Shown here in pieces: positions 25,301 through 32,964 of a stretch of DNA of 64,000 nt. Position 1 is the first letter of the stretch. The number at the start of each line of letters is the position of its first letter. A program made the translations under genes and the position numbers. The DNA comes from Planomonospora sp. ID82291. Its GTDB lineage: Bacteria; Actinomycetota; Actinomycetes; Streptosporangiales; Streptosporangiaceae. The notes below the pieces were generated by a model that was given only the letters and a program-made list of their open reading frames with translations, was not told the origin of the DNA and did not search any database. The DNA lies in NCBI RefSeq assembly GCF_015711645.1, contig NZ_JABTEX010000002.1, positions 1,116,001 through 1,180,000 of the forward strand, in the 5' to 3' direction.

Positions 25301-28131
25301 CGTTCGGCGAGGACCACGGCCTGGGCGACCGCGGGGTGCGCCAGCAGGCAGGACTCGACCTCGCCGGGCTCGATCCGGTAGCCGCGCACCTTGACCTGGT
25401 CGTCGGCGCGGCCGAGGAACTCCAGCTCCCCGTCCGGCCGCCAGCGGGCGCGGTCGCCGCTGCGGTAGAGGCGGCCGCCGCCGTAGGGGTCGGGGACGAA
25501 GCGCTCGGCGGTGAGACCGGGCCGGCCGAGGTAGCCGCGGGCCAGCCCGGCGCCGCCGATGTACAGCTCGCCGGGGACCCCGACCGGGGCGAGCCGCCGC
25601 CGCTCGTCCAGCACGTACAGGGAGGTGGCCGCGATGGGCCTGCCGATCGGCGGGCGCCGGTCCCCCTCGCGCAGCTCGGCGGCGCTGGCGATGACCGTGG
25701 CCTCGGTGGGGCCGTAGGTGTTCATCAGGCGCACCCGGCCGCCGAAGTGCCGGTGCCAGGCCGTCACGGCCGCCGCCTGCGCCTGGTCGGCGCCGAGGAT
25801 CGTCAGCCGCAGGCCGGGCGGCCAGTCCACGGTGTCCAGGTCGGTGACCAGCTCGTGCCAGTAGGGGGTGGGCAGGTCCAGCACGGTCAGGTCCCTGGCG
25901 TACGGCGTGGCCAGGAAGTCCGGCAGGAACTCCCCGCCCCCGGGCAGCAGCACGAGCGTCGCCCCGGCGGCCAGGCAGGGATAGATCTCCTCGGCGTGGG
26001 TGTCGAAGCTGACCGTGGCGAACTGGAGCACCCGGTCGGCCGGGGTGAGGCGGTAGGCCTCCCGCATCCAGCCCACGCGGGCCGCCAGCGCCCCGTGCTC
26101 GACCACGACGCCCTTGGGCCGTCCCGTGGAGCCGGAGGTGTAGATCACGTAGGCGGCGCGCCCGGGGTCGGGAGCGGGCAGCGGGCCCGGGTCCGGGTCG
26201 CCGGGGGCCGCCGGGAGCCCGCCGTCCGCGCAGAGCACGCGGTGCGGCCCGTCCGGCAGGCGCCCGCTCAGCGCCGCGGTGGTGAGCACCACCCGCGCGC
26301 CGCTGTCGCCGAGCATGGCGGCCTGGCGCGACGGCGGGTAGGCCGGGTCGAGCGGCAGGTAGGCGCCGCCGGCCTTCCAGACGGCCAGCAGCGCCGCGAG
26401 CAGGTCGGGAGAGCGGTCCATCGCCACGGCGACCACCGACTCCGGACCCGCTCCCGCCCCGCGCAGCGCCCGCGCCAGGGCGTCGGCGCGCGCGTCCAGC
26501 TCGGCGTAGGTGAGCGTCCGGCCGGCGCAGGTCACCGCCGGGGCGTCGGGGCGGGCCGCCACCGCGGCGGCGAACAGCTCGGGAACCGTCTGCGCGGCGG
26601 GCGGCGCGGTGTTGACGCTCCACTCCAGGATCGTCCGGCGGTCGTCGCCGGAGAGCAGGTCGATCTCCGACAGCCGCAGGCCGGGGTCGGCGGCGACGGC
26701 GGTGAGCAGCCGGGTGAAGCGGTCGGCGAGGGCGGCGACGGTATCGCGGTCGAACAGGTCGGCGGCGTAGCCGAACACCAGGCTCAGCCCGTCCGGGGTC
26801 CGCCAGGCGTCGAGGGACAGGTCGAACTTGGCCGCGGTGTACCCGGTGTCGAACCCGGTGATCTCCTCGATCCCCCGGCCGGTCGGGGGATCGGGGGTCT
26901 CCGGCGGCGGGCGGAGGCCCGGGGGCGCGGCCCGCCGGTCGTTCTGGGTGTGCAGGACGAACATCGTCTGGAACAGCGCGGAGCGGCTGAGGTCGCGCTC
27001 GATGCGCAGCTCGCCCATCACCTGCTCGAAGGGGATGTCCTGGTGGTCGAAGGCGTCGAGCACCGCGGTGCGGGTGCGGTCGAGGAGCTCGCCGAACGCC
27101 GGGTCGCCCGACAGGTCGCCGCGGAGCACCAGCGTGTTGAGGAAGAAGCCGATGAGCGGCTCCAGCTCCACCCGGTCCCGGCCGGCGATGGGGGACCCGA
27201 CGCAGACGTCCTCCTGCCCGGTGTGCCGGGCGAGCAGCGCCTGGTAGGCCGCGAGCAGGGTCATGAACGGCGTCGCGCCGTGCCGGGCGGCGAGCCCTTC
27301 CAGGGCCGCGGTCGGCTCCGCGCCGAGCGTGACGGTGACGACGCCGCCGCGGGAGGAGTGCACGGCCGGCCGGGGGCGGTCGGCGGGCAGCTCCAGCACG
27401 GGCGGGTCGGCCAGGCGGGCGGTCCAGTACGCCAGGGACCGCCCGGCCGCCTCCTCCGTGAGCCGCTCCCGCTGCCAGACGGCGAAGTCGGCGTACTGCA
27501 CGGGCAGCGGAGGCGGTTCGTACGCCGGGCCGGCGCCGTACCGGGCGGCCAGCTCCTCGGCGAAGATGTTCAGCGACACCCCGTCGGCCACGATGTGGTG
27601 GCAGACCACGCAGACCACGTGGTCGTCGGTGCCCAGGCGCAGCACGCTGACCCGCAGCAGCGGGGCCTCGGCCAGGCTGAACGGGGTGTTGGTCCGCCGG
27701 GCGACGGCCGCGCGCGCCCACTCCTCGGGCGGGGGCGCGCCCGGTCCGGCCTCGGCGTGGTCGAGGAACTCCACCGCGACGGCGGCGTCCGGGACGACCT
27801 CCTGCACCGGTGTGCCGTCCTCGGCCCGGAAGCGGGTGCGCAGGCTCTCGTGCCGCGCGACGACGGCCGCCACCGCGTCCCGCAGCGCGTCCAGGTCCAG
27901 CCGGCCCCGCCACCGCTGCGCCAGGCACATGGTGAACGCCGCGTCACCGGGGTCGAGCTGGTCGAGGAACCAGACCCGCTCCTGGCTGAACGTGAGCGGC
28001 GCGGGCGTGCCGGCGGGACGGCGCGGGATCGGAGAGGCCGCCGCGCCCGCGTCGCCGCGCAACCGCCGGAGCAGCAGGGCGCGCTTGGCGGGGCTCAGCG
28101 TGGCGACGCGCGAGTCCTGCTCATCGAGCAT
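22357..28131 (-). CDS. NRPS fusion: C-A-T-TE-MFS
   Basis: A 1924-residue protein. ATG 28131 follows GAGGGAGAAGACC; a longer frame from 28191 exists. The condensation domain has HHIVADG near 176. The adenylation domain has YTSGSTGRPKGVVVEH near 659 and the aligned code DTEDTLTVIK. Its Glu and Asp in the pocket suggest a basic amino acid, but no confident match is known to me. The carrier has LGGHSLLATQ near 1060. The thioesterase has GHSSVG near 1199 with a normal Ser, GERDP Asp and AGHFF His. An MFS transporter with about 12 segments starts near 1454 (MRRFLAVASGQLVSITG) and ends near 1880, followed by a Gly/Ser-rich tail in place of the kinase of its paralogue. It is first in its operon. CebR-like operators lie upstream. 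The fusion of release and export steps is read directly; function is inferred. Confidence 0.93.
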   Translation of the reverse strand: MLDEQDSRVATLSPAKRALLLRRLRGDAGAAASPIPRRPAGTPAPLTFSQERVWFLDQLDPGDAAFTMCLAQRWRGRLDLDALRDAVAAVVARHESLRTRFRAEDGTPVQEVVPDAAVAVEFLDHAEAGPGAPPPEEWARAAVARRTNTPFSLAEAPLLRVSVLRLGTDDHVVCVVCHHIVADGVSLNIFAEELAARYGAGPAYEPPPLPVQYADFAVWQRERLTEEAAGRSLAYWTARLADPPVLELPADRPRPAVHSSRGGVVTVTLGAEPTAALEGLAARHGATPFMTLLAAYQALLARHTGQEDVCVGSPIAGRDRVELEPLIGFFLNTLVLRGDLSGDPAFGELLDRTRTAVLDAFDHQDIPFEQVMGELRIERDLSRSALFQTMFVLHTQNDRRAAPPGLRPPPETPDPPTGRGIEEITGFDTGYTAAKFDLSLDAWRTPDGLSLVFGYAADLFDRDTVAALADRFTRLLTAVAADPGLRLSEIDLLSGDDRRTILEWSVNTAPPAAQTVPELFAAAVAARPDAPAVTCAGRTLTYAELDARADALARALRGAGAGPESVVAVAMDRSPDLLAALLAVWKAGGAYLPLDPAYPPSRQAAMLGDSGARVVLTTAALSGRLPDGPHRVLCADGGLPAAPGDPDPGPLPAPDPGRAAYVIYTSGSTGRPKGVVVEHGALAARVGWMREAYRLTPADRVLQFATVSFDTHAEEIYPCLAAGATLVLLPGGGEFLPDFLATPYARDLTVLDLPTPYWHELVTDLDTVDWPPGLRLTILGADQAQAAAVTAWHRHFGGRVRLMNTYGPTEATVIASAAELREGDRRPPIGRPIAATSLYVLDERRRLAPVGVPGELYIGGAGLARGYLGRPGLTAERFVPDPYGGGRLYRSGDRARWRPDGELEFLGRADDQVKVRGYRIEPGEVESCLLAHPAVAQAVVLAERGNLLAYVVPTADSPTAGTPTVGTPMAGTPMAGAAMGPELREHVARALPAHMVPAAVTVVDRLPLTPNGKLDRAALPAPEFRGGSGHVAPATPTEQAIADIWAQVLGIERVGAEDDFFALGGHSLLATQVIARMRRALGAGVSLMDLFRHPTVRGLAALADTPADARRPRRLLHELTPPLPQDRCVLTYVCVPYGGGSAVVYQPLADALPEGYRLLSLAVPGHDVGLAEDPLPFDELAARCAAEVLEQVTGPVAVYGHSSVGSALAVEVARRLEAAGRAPEAVYIGAAFPFARPRGRVMNALSRLARASAVASDRAYGNWLASMGVDLSELTPEQALHIVRTMRAEAEHAERYFTGLLDGGTARLRAPLVTIAGERDPATEYYQERYREWHFLSATSVLVVLEEAGHFFVRYRAGELAEIVTTAHLAAAGPAAAPAEGPAGGPAAPAGGPVAPAGESVAGPALPREGDGGTWWLGGVSRSPGAARSAEAAEAPEAAEAAEAAQPPGPEPSMRRFLAVASGQLVSITGSALTEFAVPIWIYLTTGSVADFALFAVLGLVPGLLVAPLAGAVVDRVSRRKVMLCGDIAALCTQLALGVLLWTGNLQIWHIYPLLVCLSVALTFQRLAYGSAIPQLVPKRYLGHANGVNQMVTGVSQLLVPLAAAGLVAGIGLEGILLLDVVSYLFAVGVLVIVRFPRTMAHRRRETVTAEIVEGFRYSWGNRGFRSMLLFFAALNVFLSPLFLMISPLVLSFGTLGDVGRVSFASGMGVFVGGLVMSVWGGPQRLRVRGMLLFTLALGLCCLVTGVRADLLVIGAGAFGMSMALTLVNGIYATIVQVKVAQRFHGRVFALNTMIAWSTTPIGLGLVAPYASAVLEPLMTPDGPLAPTLGTVLGTGPGRGIGLMYVVCAAMIIVIAGTALRLRPLARFDRETVDSVPDDVLGSADLMRRGLAHGRAGGGGSGDGRADGGGSGGSGSGDTRTEGA
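25196..25270. repeat. 15-bp tandem repeat in A-domain C-terminal region
   Basis: About five degenerate copies of a 15-bp unit related to GCCGGCCATCGGGGT encode a Gly-Thr-Pro-Met-Ala-type run in the minus-strand NRPS, before the last A-domain core motif. The frame is preserved. Confidence 0.8.
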
Positions 28132-28220
28132 GGTCTTCTCCCTCACGTGGGGATGAACCCGCGGGGACGAGGCGGCCGAGGTGGCGGTCATCTCTCTGCC
28201 GAGGGGCCGTCGGAAAAGCG

Positions 28221-28234
28221 TGGGAACGCTCCCA
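28221..28234. promoter_or_regulatory. CebR-like LacI operator upstream of NRPS operon
   Basis: TGGGAACGCTCCCA differs by one base from the CebR consensus TGGGAGCGCTCCCA. It lies 90 bp upstream of the NRPS ATG at 28131, a position suited to blocking its promoter. Confidence 0.75.
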
Positions 28235-28376
28235 CTGCGGAGCAGGGTAGGGAGGCGTGATCGAAGACGTCAAGGAGTCATTTCGGTATCGTCGGCATGA
28301 CCCAGTCTGGCCTGGTGTTTCTCCGAGGTTACGGCGAAGGCGGCGACGGGGGTGGCGACGAGAACGTCCGGCTTTC

Positions 28377-28405
28377 TTGACACCCTTCCGACGTCTCTCT
28401 ATTTT
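28377..28405 (+). promoter_or_regulatory. Sigma-70-type promoter on plus strand
   Basis: TTGACA, a 17-bp spacer and TATTTT form a near-consensus housekeeping promoter. A CebR-like operator begins 22 bp after the -10 box. The nearest plus-strand gene is the LacI regulator, about 415 bp downstream, so a long leader is implied. Confidence 0.55.
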
Positions 28406-28426
28406 TAAGGGCGTTTTCTGAGGCTA

Positions 28427-28440
28427 TGGGAGCGCTCCCG
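28427..28440. promoter_or_regulatory. CebR-like LacI operator downstream of promoter
   Basis: TGGGAGCGCTCCCG matches 13 of 14 positions of the CebR consensus. It sits where a bound repressor would block the plus-strand promoter at 28377-28405. Confidence 0.78.
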
Positions 28441-28673
28441 CAAACATTCATGCCATATTCAATGGCTTTGTCTGTTTTGTGGCAATTATCCAATAATGGG
28501 GCATTGCTTCCTTCCTGTGGCCAGGAGGAGGCCCGTTCCGCGGGCGCCGTCCCGGGCTCCCGCCGGGCGCTTGCCGATCTCTCTGCGTTTCCGGCTTGTC
28601 ACGATTCGGTATCTCCGGTTGTGCGGACCCTTGACGTCCGATGCCCGGGGGAGAACAGTCGGGTCACACCGTT

Positions 28674-28683
28674 GAACCGGTTC
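28674..28683. promoter_or_regulatory. LacI-type operator GAACCGGTTC, copy 1
   Basis: A perfect 10-bp palindrome with central CCGG, 147 bp upstream of the lacI ATG. It is identical in core to copies at 28791-28804 and 30306-30317. Confidence 0.65.
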
Positions 28684-28790
28684 GCTCGCTCCGGTGGCCG
28701 AACCCGCCGCCGATGCGAGCCGGTCCCGCGTGTTACCGCATGAGAAGGGGCATCCGGGCAGCGATGCAGGGAAGCGGCGTACCGCGATCA

Positions 28791-28804
28791 TCGAACCGGT
28801 TCGA
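28791..28804. promoter_or_regulatory. LacI-type operator, copy 2, perfect 14-bp palindrome
   Basis: TCGAACCGGTTCGA is fully palindromic and ends 16 bp before the lacI start codon, just ahead of its ribosome-binding site. This placement is typical of autorepression. Confidence 0.8.
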
Positions 28805-28820
28805 CAATCAGGAGGTGAGA

Positions 28821-29849
28821 ATGGCGACGATCGGCGACGTGGCCCAGGAGGCCGGGGTGAGCCGCAGCACGGCGTCGTACGCGCTGTCGGGCAAGCGGCC
28901 CATCTCGGAGGACGTGCGCCGTCGCGTGCTGGAGGCCGCCGAGGCGCTCGCCTACACGCCGAACGCCGGCGCCCGCGCGCTCGCCACCGCCCAGACCAAG
29001 GTCCTCGGGCTGCTCGCCCGGTTCCACGAGGACGAGTTCGCGCCCGCGATGATGCAGTACATCCTGGGCGTCACGAACACCGCCCGCGACCTGGGCTACG
29101 ACACGCTGCTGGTCACCGAGGCCGACGGGGTGCGGGCGCTGCGGCGCATCACCGACTCGCGGATGGTGGACGGCGTCGTGCTGATGAACGTCGCCCAGGA
29201 CGACGCCCGGCTGCCGGTCCTGCGCGCCGCGCCGCAGCCGGGGGCCCTGGTCGGGCTGCCGGACGACTGCTCCGGGCTCGACGTGTTCGACCTGGACTTC
29301 GAGGAGGCCGGGCGGGTGATGGTGGACCACCTCCACCGGCTCGGCCACCGCGAGCTCATCCTCGTCTCGCAACCCGAGCACGTGGTCGAGCGGGGCGGCG
29401 CCTACGTGTGGCGGCTGCGCGACGCGGCGCTCGAACGCGCCCGCCAGCTCGGCGTCACCTTGCACGCCGTGTACGGCGAGTCCCGGCAACCGGCCGCGGG
29501 CCGCCTGCTCAACGAGTCGCTCGACGCCCACCCGGCGGCGACCGGCCTGCTGATCAACAACGAGGCGGCCGTGGCGGCGCTGCCCACGGTCGCCCACGCG
29601 CGGGGGCTGCGGGTGCCCGAGGACCTGTCGGTCATCGGACGCCACTCCGCCGACTTCGCCGCGACCTTCTCCCTGCCCTATTCGTTCGTCGAGAGCGCAC
29701 CCGACCGCCTCGGCTCCATGGCCGTACGCCAGCTCGTGCGCCGCGTGGAGTCCCCGGCGGCCAGGAAGGAGCCGTACGTGGTGCGCTTCATCTCACCCGA
29801 ACTGGTCTCCCTGGGGAGCACCGCGCATCCGCGACCGCGCTCCAGCTAG
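28821..29849 (+). CDS. LacI-family transcriptional regulator
   Basis: A 342-residue repressor starting at ATG 28821 behind AGGAGGTGAGA. The N-terminal helix-turn-helix reads TIGDVAQEAGVSRSTASYALSGKRPISEDVRRRVLEAAE, followed by the hinge YTPNAGARALAT. Residues 65-340 form the periplasmic-binding-like sugar sensor domain. It is transcribed in the same direction as the sugar ABC operon, whose first gene begins 62 bp after its stop. Palindromes at 28674 and 28791 suggest autoregulation, and a separate LacI-type palindrome at 29887 lies before the transporter. Neighbouring GH127 suggests arabinose-containing oligosaccharides as the inducer. Confidence 0.95.
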   Translation: MATIGDVAQEAGVSRSTASYALSGKRPISEDVRRRVLEAAEALAYTPNAGARALATAQTKVLGLLARFHEDEFAPAMMQYILGVTNTARDLGYDTLLVTEADGVRALRRITDSRMVDGVVLMNVAQDDARLPVLRAAPQPGALVGLPDDCSGLDVFDLDFEEAGRVMVDHLHRLGHRELILVSQPEHVVERGGAYVWRLRDAALERARQLGVTLHAVYGESRQPAAGRLLNESLDAHPAATGLLINNEAAVAALPTVAHARGLRVPEDLSVIGRHSADFAATFSLPYSFVESAPDRLGSMAVRQLVRRVESPAARKEPYVVRFISPELVSLGSTAHPRPRSS

Positions 29850-29886
29850 CACCGGGCCCTACCCCCCACTTCCGTCGCGCTCTCAA

Positions 29887-29900
29887 TGTGAGCGTTAACA
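29887..29900. promoter_or_regulatory. LacI-type operator before sugar ABC operon
   Basis: TGTGAGCGTTAACA is an imperfect palindrome with central CG, close to typical LacI-family operators (TGTTAGCGCTAACA). It abuts the AGGAGG ribosome-binding site of the solute-binding protein, so repressor binding would block the operon. Confidence 0.72.
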
Positions 29901-29911
29901 AGGAGGAATCG

Positions 29912-31192
29912 ATGAACCGTCCGTCGGTGTCCACGAAGATGACGGTCTTCGGAACCGCCGTCCTGGCGCTGTCCACCCTCACCGCCTGCGCGTCCACCCC
30001 CCAGGGCGCGTCCGGATCCGGCGCCGGATCCGGTACGGCCCCCGCCGCGGGCGCGTACACCTGGTGGGACCCGTACCCGCAGCACGACGCGGGCTCCGCG
30101 TGGGCCCGGCGGGTCGGCTCCTGCGGCGAGCAGGCCGGCGTCACCATCCAGCGCACCGCCTACGACACGACGGCGCTGACGAACCAGGCCCTGCTGGCCG
30201 GCCAGGAGGGCAACGCACCCGACGTCATCCTCCTGGACAACCCGGCCGTCTCCACGCTGGCCGACGCCGGGATGCTCAGCGCGATGTCCGACTTCGGGCT
30301 TGATGCGAACCGGTTCGACAAGAACCTGATCGCCGCCGGCGAGCTGGACGGCAAGACCTACGGCATCCCCATCGGCGCCAACACCCTGGCCCTCTACTAC
30401 AACAAGAAGATCCTGGACGAGGCCGGCGTCGACCCCGCCTCCGTCAAGGACTGGGCCTCGCTCACCGCGGCGCTGAAGAAGGTCAAGGCCGCGGGCAAGA
30501 AGCCGATCACGTTCGCCGGAATCGGCACCGAGGAGGGCTCGTTCCAGTTCCTTCCGTGGCTCTGGGGCGCCGGCGCGCAGCTCACGCGGCTCGACTCACC
30601 GCAGGCCGTCGAGGCGCTGGAGCTGTGGAGCTCCTGGCTCAAGGACGGGCTGGCGCCGAACTCGGTCATCGGCAACTCCCAGAACACCAGCTGGGAGGAG
30701 TTCCTGACCGGTGAGTTCGCCTTCGGCGAGAACGGCACCTGGCAGATCGACAGCGCCGCGAAGGCGGGCTTCCCGACCGGCATCGTGCAGATCCCCGCCA
30801 AGGACGGCGGAGCCGCGCCCACGCCCACCGGCGGGGAGTTCATCACGGTCCCGGTGCAGAAGGACGCCAAGCGCTACGACGTCACCAAGAAGATCCTCGA
30901 GTGCATGACCACACCCGAGGGCCTGGTGGAGACCGGCACCGCGTTCGCGTACTACATCCCCTCCACGGCCGAGGGACAGGCGGCCATCCTCGCCAAGGAG
31001 CCCTCGCTCAAGCCGTGGGTGGAGGCCGTGCGCACCGCCAAGGGCCGGACCAGCGACAACCTCGGCACGGACTACCCGAAGATCTCCGAGGCGATGTGGA
31101 CCGGCGTGCAGAAGGCGCTGAGCGGCGCGGCGAGCCCCGCCGACGCGCTCAAGGAGGCGCAGGCCCAGGCGCAGCAGGCCGTCGGCGACTGA
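29912..31192 (+). CDS. Sugar ABC transporter solute-binding lipoprotein
   Basis: A 426-residue extracellular solute-binding protein, family 1. The start ATG 29912 has AGGAGG upstream. A lipoprotein signal peptide ends in the lipobox LTAC with Cys26. A Gly/Ser/Ala-rich tether leads into TWWDPYP and the family body, with GKTYGIPIGANTLALYYNKKILDEAG and SWEEFLTGEFAF. It captures an oligosaccharide outside the membrane and delivers it to the two permeases encoded next. A GAACCGGTTC palindrome lies inside the gene at 30306-30317. No ATPase is encoded in the operon; a shared MsiK-type ATPase encoded elsewhere is expected, as is usual in actinomycetes. Confidence 0.95.
   Translation: MNRPSVSTKMTVFGTAVLALSTLTACASTPQGASGSGAGSGTAPAAGAYTWWDPYPQHDAGSAWARRVGSCGEQAGVTIQRTAYDTTALTNQALLAGQEGNAPDVILLDNPAVSTLADAGMLSAMSDFGLDANRFDKNLIAAGELDGKTYGIPIGANTLALYYNKKILDEAGVDPASVKDWASLTAALKKVKAAGKKPITFAGIGTEEGSFQFLPWLWGAGAQLTRLDSPQAVEALELWSSWLKDGLAPNSVIGNSQNTSWEEFLTGEFAFGENGTWQIDSAAKAGFPTGIVQIPAKDGGAAPTPTGGEFITVPVQKDAKRYDVTKKILECMTTPEGLVETGTAFAYYIPSTAEGQAAILAKEPSLKPWVEAVRTAKGRTSDNLGTDYPKISEAMWTGVQKALSGAASPADALKEAQAQAQQAVGD
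30306..30317. promoter_or_regulatory. Intragenic GAACCGGTTC palindrome, copy 3
   Basis: CGAACCGGTTCG lies inside the solute-binding-protein gene. It shares its 10-bp core with the two sites before lacI and could be an intragenic roadblock or looping site, or be due to codons for Asn-Arg-Phe-Asp. Confidence 0.4.
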
Positions 31193-31196
31193 TCCC

Positions 31197-32141
31197 ATGA
31201 CGTCGCTGCGCACCGAGACGGCCCCGGCGGGGGGAGCCGCGCCCGCGGCCCCCCCGCCGGGGCGGGCCCGGCGGTGGACGGCCTCCGCCTTCCTGGCCCC
31301 GCTGATCGTCTACCTGCTCGCCTTCTACGCCTATCCGCTGTACCGCAACATCGACCTCAGCGTGCACGACTACACGCCGCGCGCCTTCGTCCAGGGCGAC
31401 CCGGAGTTCACCGGGCTGGACAACCACCTGGACATCCTCTCCGACGAGGCGTTCCTCGGCGCGCTGGGCAACACGGCGCTGTTCACCCTGGGGTCGATCA
31501 CCGTCCAGTACGCCCTCGGCCTGGCCCTGGCGGTCTTCTTCCACCGGAACTTCCGCCTGTCGGCCGTGCTGCGGGCGATGTTCCTCGTGCCGTGGCTGCT
31601 GCCGCTGATCGTGTCCGCGTCCACCTGGTCGTGGATGCTCAACAGTGAGAACGGCATCGTCAACGCGGCGCTCCAGGCGTTCGGGATCGGCCAGATCAAC
31701 TGGCTGACGTCCCCGGACACCTCGCTGCTGGCGGTGACCATCGCCAACATCTGGCTCGGCATCCCGTTCAACCTGGTGATCCTGTACGCCGGGTTGCAGA
31801 ACATCCCGGCCGAGCTGTACGAGGCCGCCGGACTGGACGGCGCGAACGCCTGGCAGCGGTTCCGGCGCATCACCTTCCCGCTGCTGCGGCCGGTGTCGGC
31901 GATCACGCTGCTGCTCGGGCTGATCTACACGCTCAAGGTCGTCGACATCATCTGGATCATGACGCGGGGCGGCCCGGCGGACGCCTCGACGACGCTGGCC
32001 GTCTGGTCCTACCGGGAGGCGTTCGGCACCGGGCAGCCCGACTTCTCCCCGGCGGCGGCGGTCGGCAACCTGCTCATCCTCATCGCCTTCGTCGCCGGGC
32101 TGGTGCACGTGCGTCTGCAGCGCCGAGAGGAGCGGGCATGA
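31197..32141 (+). CDS. Sugar ABC transporter permease (MalF-type)
   Basis: A 314-residue inner-membrane permease starting at ATG 31197, 4 bp after the preceding stop. Six transmembrane segments are apparent, beginning with FLAPLIVYLLAFYAYPLY. The ATPase-contact EAA loop reads YEAAGLDGANAWQRFRRITFPLLRP near residue 205. It forms the translocation pore with the next gene product, which starts inside its last codons. Confidence 0.95.
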   Translation: MTSLRTETAPAGGAAPAAPPPGRARRWTASAFLAPLIVYLLAFYAYPLYRNIDLSVHDYTPRAFVQGDPEFTGLDNHLDILSDEAFLGALGNTALFTLGSITVQYALGLALAVFFHRNFRLSAVLRAMFLVPWLLPLIVSASTWSWMLNSENGIVNAALQAFGIGQINWLTSPDTSLLAVTIANIWLGIPFNLVILYAGLQNIPAELYEAAGLDGANAWQRFRRITFPLLRPVSAITLLLGLIYTLKVVDIIWIMTRGGPADASTTLAVWSYREAFGTGQPDFSPAAAVGNLLILIAFVAGLVHVRLQRREERA

Positions 32142-32947
32142 GAGCCTGGTGGAAGACCGCGGCGGGCGTCGTCCTGGTGGGCGTGATGCTCTTCCCGGTC
32201 TACTGGATGTTCAACGTCTCGCTCACCAAGACGAGCGACATGCGGGCCGACCCGCCGCACTGGTTCCCGTGGGACCCGACGTTCGAGGGCTACGGCGCGG
32301 CGCTCGGCCAGCAGCTCCCGGCCCTGGCCACCAGCCTGCTCATCGGGCTCGGCACGGTCGCGCTCACCCTCGCGGTGTCCCTGCCGGCCGGGTTCGCGCT
32401 GGCCAAGCTGCGCCCGCGCGGGGGACGGGTGATCGACTTCCTGCTGCTGGTCGCGCAGATGATCCCCGGCGTCGTCATGGCCATGGGCTTCTACGCGATC
32501 TACATCAGGCTCGGGCTGCTCAACACCGTCGCCGGCCTGATCGTGGCCGACTCGACGCTGGCCGTGCCGTTCGGGGTGCTGCTCTTCCGGGCGTTCATGG
32601 CGGGCATCCCCGCCGAGATCATGTCCGCGGCGCAGATCGACGGGGCGGGCACCTGGCGGACGTTCCGGTCGATCGTGCTGCCGCTCAGCCGCAACTCCGT
32701 GATCACCGTGTCGCTGTTCACCTTCCTGTGGGCGTGGTCGGACTTCGTCTTCGCCTCGACCCTCAACCGCAACAGCGACGTCATCCCCGTCACGCTCGGC
32801 ATCTTCCGCTACATCGGCAACAACACCACGCAATGGAACTCGATCATGGCGACCGCCGTGATCGCCTCACTTCCGGCGGCGTTCCTCCTCGTCCTGGCGC
32901 AGCGCTACATCGCCGCCGGGGTGACCGCGGGCGCCGTCAAGGACTGA
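32138..32947 (+). CDS. Sugar ABC transporter permease (MalG-type)
   Basis: A 269-residue permease overlapping the previous gene by 4 bp (ATGA), which implies translational coupling. It has about six transmembrane segments, starting AAGVVLVGVMLFPVYWMFNVSL. The EAA loop reads SAAQIDGAGTWRTFRSIVLPLSRN near residue 165. It pairs with the MalF-type permease to import the sugar bound by the lipoprotein. Length and topology are normal for the family. Confidence 0.95.
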   Translation: MRAWWKTAAGVVLVGVMLFPVYWMFNVSLTKTSDMRADPPHWFPWDPTFEGYGAALGQQLPALATSLLIGLGTVALTLAVSLPAGFALAKLRPRGGRVIDFLLLVAQMIPGVVMAMGFYAIYIRLGLLNTVAGLIVADSTLAVPFGVLLFRAFMAGIPAEIMSAAQIDGAGTWRTFRSIVLPLSRNSVITVSLFTFLWAWSDFVFASTLNRNSDVIPVTLGIFRYIGNNTTQWNSIMATAVIASLPAAFLLVLAQRYIAAGVTAGAVKD

Positions 32948-32964
32948 CAGGAAGGCTTCGACAC

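Larger units (their letters stand above)
28132..28820. other. Divergent regulatory region, NRPS operon / lacI
   Basis: A 689-bp region without a credible gene between the minus-strand NRPS operon and the plus-strand LacI gene. It contains two CebR-like boxes, one strong promoter-like element and two copies of a GAACCGGTTC palindrome. The middle part (28380-28520) is distinctly AT-rich for this genome. Confidence 0.75.

Noticed and set aside
24028-28260. 1410-residue plus-strand open frame opposite the C-A-T-TE-MFS gene
   Set aside because: Same antisense artefact; the minus strand carries complete NRPS motifs in order.
28426-28743. 105-residue plus-strand frame before lacI
   Set aside because: No ribosome-binding site, no recognisable sequence, and it overlaps operator sites.
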